NCBI RefSeq assembly: GCF_030453185.1
Contig: NZ_JAKDKW010000010.1
Coordinates: forward strand, 1-51,011
Length of the DNA: 51,011 nucleotides
Direction of reading: 5' to 3'
DNA from: Yaniella sp.
Lineage (GTDB): Bacteria > Actinomycetota > Actinomycetes > Actinomycetales > Micrococcaceae
A model generated the notes under the pieces. The model saw nothing but the letters and a program-made list of their open reading frames with translations. It was not told the DNA's origin and made no database searches. Each line of letters opens with the position of its first letter. Positions within the stretch are counted from its first letter, which is position 1. Of this stretch, positions 46,160 through 51,011 are shown one piece after another. The translations under genes were made by a program, and so were the position numbers.

Positions 46160-47316
46160 TAGTCAACCTCTATCCCATCTCCGGCGCCGCGCAAGAGCAT
46201 TGATGGATTAATCGGACCAAATCCACGTACCGATTGCGGCGGTTGTGGAATAAGAATATACCGTTCGTCGTCGGCCAGAACGTTTGCGGTGAGCTGGTCC
46301 ACCAACACAGTCCCGGGGTCGGCCAGTGCAGTCAAGCGGGCCGCCAAATTCACAGTGGGCCCATAAATATCGCCCAAGCGGGAGAGCACACGACCCCACA
46401 CCACAGAAACACGAGCCGAAGGAAGCACCGGGTCTTCGCTCAGCGCCTGCGATAACGCCAAGCCAATGTCGGCGCCGGCTTCTGGGGTTTCCGCGTTGAA
46501 GAGCACTTCATCACCTACGGTTTTGACCAAGTGCCCACCACCGACCGCGATGATTTCGGCACAGGTTTGTTCAAATCGCTGCACCATTTGCGCAAGCGTG
46601 CGCTCGCTCATCGTGCGAGAGAGCGCCGTGTAGGAAACCATATCGGCGAAACCAACGGCCCGCGCTAACGGCAACGGCGCGTCATCTTCTGTACCGTCGC
46701 GCCCTTCTTCCGATGCCACTAAGCCTGCTTCGACCCGTACGGTCAGGCGTTGCAGTGCCGAATTCAGTTGTCTGCGGTACGAGTACGTGACTACGTCTTC
46801 GAGTGATTCGATCACCGATGGCAAAAGACGGACGACCTCACGCCGAGCCACTGGATCTGAAAGCTGTTCTGCGTTCATCTTGTCTTCAACCAGCGCTTCA
46901 ATCTGCCAGACCACCATGCGGTCGGTCATCTGGCCGATTGAACGAGCCACTGAAATGGCGGTTTCTTCGTTCAGGACATCTTCACGCACCAGTTCCACGA
47001 TTGTGGCCATTGCTGCCACATCCTGCTCAGTAAACATCTTTTCATCGGCTTTAATATTGGGAAAGCCCATCGCACGCCAGATCTTGCGAGCCGAGACCAC
47101 AGAAACACCCAGTTCCTTGGCGAGGGCTCGTGGGGTCAAATAGCGCGGGCCGCCGATGAGTTCCTCGTCGAGCACCTTGATCGCTTGGGTCCAGGTTTCA
47201 GAAAATGGCTCGGCATCTCCGAGGTCAGCAGATGTCGGTGAGCCCGATTGGACAATGTCCAGGGGCTTGGTGGGTGTGGGATCCGTGTAGATACCATCGG
47301 TTGAATCGTTGCTCAC
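46159..47316 (-). CDS. Class III adenylate/guanylate cyclase with MerR-like N-terminal domain
   Basis: 385-aa cytoplasmic cyclase. Residues about 55-105 (YLTPRALAKELGVSVVSARKIWRAMG...FTEQDVAAM) look like a helix-turn-helix/MerR-like fold, followed by a helical linker and the catalytic domain (about 215-385). Both metal aspartates, D225 (VGFADMVSYT) and D269 (KTVGDEVLF), and the transition-state N323 and R327 (NLAAR) are present, so it should be active. The N-terminal layout resembles the pH-sensing Rv1264 type. The start is GTG 47316, overlapping the PH-protein stop (GTGA). Confidence 0.92.
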
Positions 47317-47852
47317 ATGCCCCTACTTTCACTGAGCGGACCGCTGGTGTACCGACCATAGGAACCAAACCGTTCTGTATCGACCAGCGTCTGAAATTCT
47401 AAAACTTTTGGGATGTCATGCAATACCCACGTTTGACCGCGGGAGTTCATCAAATGTAGATCCCCGGATCCTTTGCGACGCTGACTGCGTGACTGGCGAA
47501 CTTGTAGCGAGACGAGCGAGTGCAGGGCAACCCAGTGGCGTTTGACCGCGATAGCTCCGAGTTTATGTGCCACCCGGTGAGTTGTGATTTCATATCGAGA
47601 AACCAACCACTGCCACACCGGACGTACCACGCTCAGAAACACGCCGATAGCGATGAGTCCAAGACCAATAGTGGTCAAGGTCGTCGCTGCGGTTCGCAGA
47701 AATTCTGGCAGGGCGTAGCTGGATAACACACCCGAGATGAAACCGGCCGCGGCGGCCCAGAGCACCAGATTCCAGGCAGGCCGAACTAGCACCGACGGGT
47801 GCGCTCGGGTGCGCACCAGCAGGTGTTCACCTGTCACATAATGTGATCGCAT
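47313..47852 (-). CDS. PH-domain-containing membrane protein
   Basis: 179-aa protein with a short cytoplasmic N-terminus, two membrane helices (about 27-50 and 58-80), and a bacterial PH-like domain (RYEITTHRVAHKLGAIAVKRHWVALHSLVSLQVRQS...). The function of this family is unknown. ATG 47852 has AAGGAGG five bases upstream; the frame extends to 47903 into birA and is not preferred. Confidence 0.87.
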   Translation of the reverse strand: MRSHYVTGEHLLVRTRAHPSVLVRPAWNLVLWAAAAGFISGVLSSYALPEFLRTAATTLTTIGLGLIAIGVFLSVVRPVWQWLVSRYEITTHRVAHKLGAIAVKRHWVALHSLVSLQVRQSRSQRRKGSGDLHLMNSRGQTWVLHDIPKVLEFQTLVDTERFGSYGRYTSGPLSESRGM

Positions 47853-47880
47853 GCCCCTCCTTGAAACCAATAGCACCGCG

Positions 47881-48612
47881 TCACGCAGGGCGTAAATGCA
47901 CAATATCTGCGGCGAAAACTTCGTGCACCGCTTCGTCTTGTATTAATAGGCTACCCGTCCTTCCCAGACCAATAGCCGTTCCGACAACATCTTTACCATC
48001 CGGCAAGATCGCCTTCACGCGCTGCCCGATCGTTAACATGGTCGGTTCTACACGCTGTGCAACCGGATCAGCGACAAATTCTTCTACCGCATCCATCACC
48101 TGCTGGCGGGCTGTCTTCACAAAGTCTTGTGCCGCCAAAGTCACACCGTAGTCGGCCAGCGCAGCAGCGGTATCCACGGCTCTGGTTTCGCCAAACTCTA
48201 AGTTGGTGCCTATACCAACCACCACGGTATTGGTTTGAGGTAACCACTGCGCCAAAATGCCGCACAGTTTCCTGCCATCTGCACCCAGCACATCATTGGG
48301 CCATTTGACGCCGGCATCCACACCAAGTTCACGAAACCATCGCACCAACGCGTCGGCAACCACGAGTGTTAGCATGCCAAGCAGCTGCGGCTCAAGGTTG
48401 GGACGAAGGACCAGGGACATGGCGGCAGCGGTGCCAGCCGGGGTATCCCAGTGGCGATCCAGTCTACCTCGCCCGGCCGTCTGGTTGTCTGTTGCGAACA
48501 CGTCCCCATGAGCAAAATCTGTGTCAGCAGCTACAACAACGTCCTGAGTGGAGGCTACTTGATCAGCCCAATACACGCCTGAGGCGATCCATCGATGGTC
48601 CTTTTTCGCCAC
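47881..48612 (-). CDS. birA: Biotin-[acetyl-CoA-carboxylase] ligase
   Basis: 243-aa monofunctional biotin protein ligase that biotinylates acyl-CoA carboxylase. It has the biotinyl-AMP loop TAGRGRLDRHWDTP, KWPNDVL with the catalytic Lys, and a C-terminal SH3-like domain. There is no N-terminal DNA-binding domain, so it does not regulate biotin genes. GTG 48612 has GAAGG upstream. It heads the ten-gene operon to gatB and is divergent from the acyl-CoA carboxylase beta gene, whose complex needs biotin. Confidence 0.95.
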   Translation of the reverse strand: MAKKDHRWIASGVYWADQVASTQDVVVAADTDFAHGDVFATDNQTAGRGRLDRHWDTPAGTAAAMSLVLRPNLEPQLLGMLTLVVADALVRWFRELGVDAGVKWPNDVLGADGRKLCGILAQWLPQTNTVVVGIGTNLEFGETRAVDTAAALADYGVTLAAQDFVKTARQQVMDAVEEFVADPVAQRVEPTMLTIGQRVKAILPDGKDVVGTAIGLGRTGSLLIQDEAVHEVFAADIVHLRPA

Positions 48613-48686
48613 GCACTACAACCTTCACAAAATACAACCGGTAGTATTATCCACGATACAGGCCATACTCTACCCTGGAGGACCCG

Positions 48687-50306
48687 TTGACCAACCCCGA
48701 ACGCACTGGTGAAAACCTGGGTGTTACCACCCCGGACATCACTACGACGGCTGGCAAACTTGAAGACTATTTCCACCGGCGCGAAGCAGCAGTGTTGCCG
48801 ACTGGACAAGGACCCGTCGATCGCCAACACTCCCGGGGCAAACAAACCGCACGCGAACGCATCGACGCCCTGCTGGACGACGACTCTTTTGTCGAATTCG
48901 ACCAGCTGCGCACCCACCGGACCACCGCGTTCGGTATGGACGCCCGTCATCCAGAAGGCGACGGCGTCGTCGCCGGCTACGGCACCATTGACGGTCGTAA
49001 TGTGGCAGTTTTTGCACAAGACTTCACCGTCTTTGGGGGTTCGCTGTCCAAGGTCAACGGCGAGAAAATTGTTAAAACCCAGGAATTTGCTGCAACCAAT
49101 GGTTTCCCGCTGATCGCTATCAATGACGGCGGTGGCGCTCGCATCCAAGAAGGTGTGGATTCGCTGGCCATGTTTGCTGATATCTTCCGCAATAACGTGA
49201 TGGCTTCCGGAGTGGTCCCACAGATCTCTATCATCATGGGACCTGCCGCCGGCGGTGCAGCCTACTCGCCAGCCCTGACAGATTTCGTGGTCATGGTCGA
49301 TCAAACATCGCACATGTTCATTACGGGTCCTGATGTCATCAAATCGGTGACCGGTGAAGAAGTCGACATGGAAACCCTGGGTGGTGCTCGTCAGCATAAT
49401 GAGACCTCCGGTACTGCCGCATATATGGCAGCCGATGAACAGGATGCCTTTGACTGGGTCTCTGAATTGCTGGATTACCTTCCAGCCCACAACTTCATCT
49501 CCCAGGAAGCCACGTTCCACCAGGATCTAGAAACTACCGTTGACGATCTGGCACTCGATACCATCATCCCGGATTCAGCCAACCAGCCCTATGACATGTT
49601 GGACGTTATTGCCACCATCGTCGATGACGGCGCGCTCCTGCAAGTACAGGAACGCTACGCTCCCAACATCATTGTTGGACTGGGTCGCATCGAAGGACGC
49701 ACCGTTTCCGTGGTTGCCAACCAGCCATCCCAGTTGGCCGGCACCTTAGACATTGCTGCCTCCGAAAAAGCGGCACGGTTCGTGCGCTTCTGTGACGCCT
49801 TCAATATTCCGATCGTCACCCTTGTCGACGTCCCTGGATTCCTCCCGGGCGTGGACCAGGAGCATTCCGGTATTATTCGTCGTGGCGCCAAGCTCATTTA
49901 TGCTTACGCTGAGGCTACCGTCCCAAAAATCACAATCATCACGCGCAAGGCCTTTGGCGGCGCGTACATTGTGATGGGTTCTAAGAAACTCGGTGCCGAT
50001 CTCAACCTGGCATGGCCGACAGCACAGATTGGCGTGATGGGCGCACAGGGTGCCGTTAATATTTTGTATCGTCGTGATCTCATCGCCACAGAGGAAGCCG
50101 GCGACGATGTCGAAGCGCGTCGCGCTGAGTTGATCGAGGACTACGAAACGGCACTGCTGAATCCGTACGAGGCAGCAGACTCTGGATATATTGATGCAGT
50201 CATTGCCCCGTCAGAAACTCGTGCTCAGGTGGTTCGTGCACTTCGCGCCACCGCAGCGAAACGTCAATCCCGTCCTGCCAAGAAGCATGGAAATATCCCT
50301 CTATGA
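48687..50306 (+). CDS. Acyl-CoA carboxylase beta subunit (propionyl/acetyl-CoA carboxylase)
   Basis: 539-aa carboxyltransferase that moves CO2 from biotin to acetyl- or propionyl-CoA. Oxyanion-hole motifs are [12 protein letters not shown] (N-terminal half) and [14 protein letters not shown] (C-terminal half). The two-half crotonase-like layout and length are normal. TTG 48687 has GGAGG at 48677-48681. Divergent from birA. If its substrate is propionyl-CoA, it would take the product of the mmsA-encoded enzyme in this same window. Confidence 0.94.
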   Translation: MTNPERTGENLGVTTPDITTTAGKLEDYFHRREAAVLPTGQGPVDRQHSRGKQTARERIDALLDDDSFVEFDQLRTHRTTAFGMDARHPEGDGVVAGYGTIDGRNVAVFAQDFTVFGGSLSKVNGEKIVKTQEFAATNGFPLIAINDGGGARIQEGVDSLAMFADIFRNNVMASGVVPQISIIMGPAAGGAAYSPALTDFVVMVDQTSHMFITGPDVIKSVTGEEVDMETLGGARQHNETSGTAAYMAADEQDAFDWVSELLDYLPAHNFISQEATFHQDLETTVDDLALDTIIPDSANQPYDMLDVIATIVDDGALLQVQERYAPNIIVGLGRIEGRTVSVVANQPSQLAGTLDIAASEKAARFVRFCDAFNIPIVTLVDVPGFLPGVDQEHSGIIRRGAKLIYAYAEATVPKITIITRKAFGGAYIVMGSKKLGADLNLAWPTAQIGVMGAQGAVNILYRRDLIATEEAGDDVEARRAELIEDYETALLNPYEAADSGYIDAVIAPSETRAQVVRALRATAAKRQSRPAKKHGNIPL

Positions 50307-50509
50307 CCACGCAACCTGAATCCACCGGCATTACAGTCCACGGCACACACCTGTCCGAAGAAGAAACCGCCGCCCTACTGGCAGTCGTTAACACACAACT
50401 GATCGACACTCCCCCGGCACAGCCGCCTGTTGATGATGCGACTCAACGTCGGGTCACCTCGACCTGGACTGACGTGGAATCCTGGCAGTCCTTGCCGAAA
50501 GGCCACTAA
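50303..50509 (+). CDS. Acyl-CoA carboxylase epsilon subunit
   Basis: 68-aa accessory subunit found in actinobacteria that binds the alpha-beta carboxylase. The pattern [18 protein letters not shown] and the terminal [14 protein letters not shown] are typical. It overlaps the beta gene (ATGA), so it is made in stoichiometric coupling. Confidence 0.87.
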   Translation: MTTQPESTGITVHGTHLSEEETAALLAVVNTQLIDTPPAQPPVDDATQRRVTSTWTDVESWQSLPKGH

Positions 50510-50562
50510 GCTAGGCTGTTCTGCCGTCATTTCGTCCGGTCTTGGCGAATAATTGCCTGAGC

Positions 50563-50908
50563 TTATGTAGTTGACATATTGTCATGTTCATCTGGTGCAT
50601 TCGCGGCAAAATTCACCATCCCGGGGGATGCCCCATCGCCCACTGCCATTGCCTGCAGAATGTTGCCATAGCCGGCACCAAGATGCCTACAATAGCGCAG
50701 TAACTCAGAAAAGCCGATGATATAACCCAGTGCTGAGTCCCTGAGGATAATCACAAACTGCGCGACCAAAGACGGCAGCATCGCTACGAGCGATTGTGGG
50801 ACTTCTACGACTCGAAGCGATCCTGTCGGCGTCATGCCCACAGCCATGGCCGCTTCACGCTGCCCTTGGCAGCGATCGCACCCCGAGCGCAACAATCACC
50901 GCATAATA
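50563..50908 (-). pseudogene. Remnant of an amino-acid ABC transporter permease (C-terminal part)
   Basis: Minus-strand frame GQREAAMAVGMTPTGSLRVV, PQSLVAMLPSLVAQF, ILRDSALGYIIGFSELLRYC is the C-terminal half of a His/Glu/Gln ABC permease (EAA loop and following helix). The preceding RSLPR is in another frame (a two-base deletion or equivalent before QREAAM), and the end (AVGDGASPGMVNFAANA) is scrambled. There is no start or N-terminal half. Clear decay; it could be an old gluD-like gene. Confidence 0.8.
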
Positions 50909-51011
50909 AGCAGAGTCCGGGGCCGGAGGTCCCACGACAATACAGACCTGGCCGGCTGGTATTTCCACACCTATATCAGTGAGCGCTTGAAACGCCCCAA
51001 ACAGCACAGCA
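50909..51011 (-). pseudogene. Remnant of an ABC transporter ATPase (N-terminal piece), cut by the window edge
   Basis: Minus-strand frame from 51010 reads LFGAFQALTDIGVEIPAGQV, then CIVVGPPAPDS. This matches the start of amino-acid ABC ATPases (FGxxxALxDIxxxIPAGQV then GPSGSGKS), but the Walker A is already altered to GPPAPDS. The reading then passes directly into permease-like AVIVALGVRSLP. A deletion that fused the ATPase start to the permease end would explain this. The upstream part lies outside the window. Confidence 0.7.

Noticed and set aside
48555-49520. 321-codon open frame on the minus strand
   Set aside because: It lies antisense to the well-supported carboxylase beta gene and matches no family; it is a shadow of codon bias.

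Overview
The window is a piece of an actinobacterial chromosome, most likely from the Micrococcales and near Micrococcaceae. This is inferred from several things. There is a SAM-IV riboswitch, a class known from actinomycetes. The acyl-CoA carboxylase beta gene is followed by a small epsilon subunit. Most protein sequences look Micrococcaceae-like, GC content is moderate, and several genes look leaderless. No CRISPR array, transposase, phage gene or rRNA was seen. A truncated tRNA-Asn lies at the left edge.

Layout. (1) 1-8.0 kb: tRNA-Asn; two paralogous acidic lipoproteins on either side of primase dnaG; a tandem pair of SIR2 deacylases, the first broken by an in-frame stop; then dusB-dgt on the minus strand. 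(2) 8.1-22.3 kb: a catabolic block with a luciferase-like monooxygenase, two paralogous acyl-CoA ligases bracketing a minus-strand operon (acyl-CoA dehydrogenase, SDR, thiolase, acyl-CoA ligase), and a distal valine operon (mmsA, 3-hydroxyisobutyryl-CoA hydrolase, mmsB, enoyl-CoA hydratase). (3) 22.5-28.7 kb: methyltransferase plus MFS transporter, a small membrane protein, a glyS-GNAT-YibE/F operon and an S4-domain protein. (4) 28.7-32.1 kb: metY-metX-hydrolase on the minus strand under a SAM-IV riboswitch. (5) 32.2-38.5 kb: single genes, including a bacterial eRF1-like protein (baeRF, Balon-like), two VOC proteins, a PAQR/hemolysin III protein, an APH-type kinase and a DauA-like FAD oxidoreductase. 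(6) 38.6-48.6 kb: a tightly overlapped ten-gene minus-strand operon, birA-PH protein-class III cyclase-PP2C-ligA-IMPase-GNAT-gatC-gatA-gatB. (7) 48.7-51 kb: acyl-CoA carboxylase beta and epsilon, then decayed remnants of an amino-acid ABC transporter.

The most unusual finding is the gatA gene. It sits correctly between gatC and an apparently intact gatB, but its product is short (424 aa) and lacks all three residues of the amidase Ser-cisSer-Lys triad. It is either a pseudo-glutaminase subunit (ammonia-dependent or purely structural) or a decaying one. Other points of note are the metY leader, which has a sequestered Shine-Dalgarno and a competing anti-sequestor; the SIR2 duplicate with a nonsense codon and a lost acyl-pocket motif; the lipoprotein twins with a shared leader element; and a recurring leaderless-promoter geometry (TANNNT 6-7 nt before the start codon).

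All assignments come from reading sequence motifs. No database search or folding program was run.
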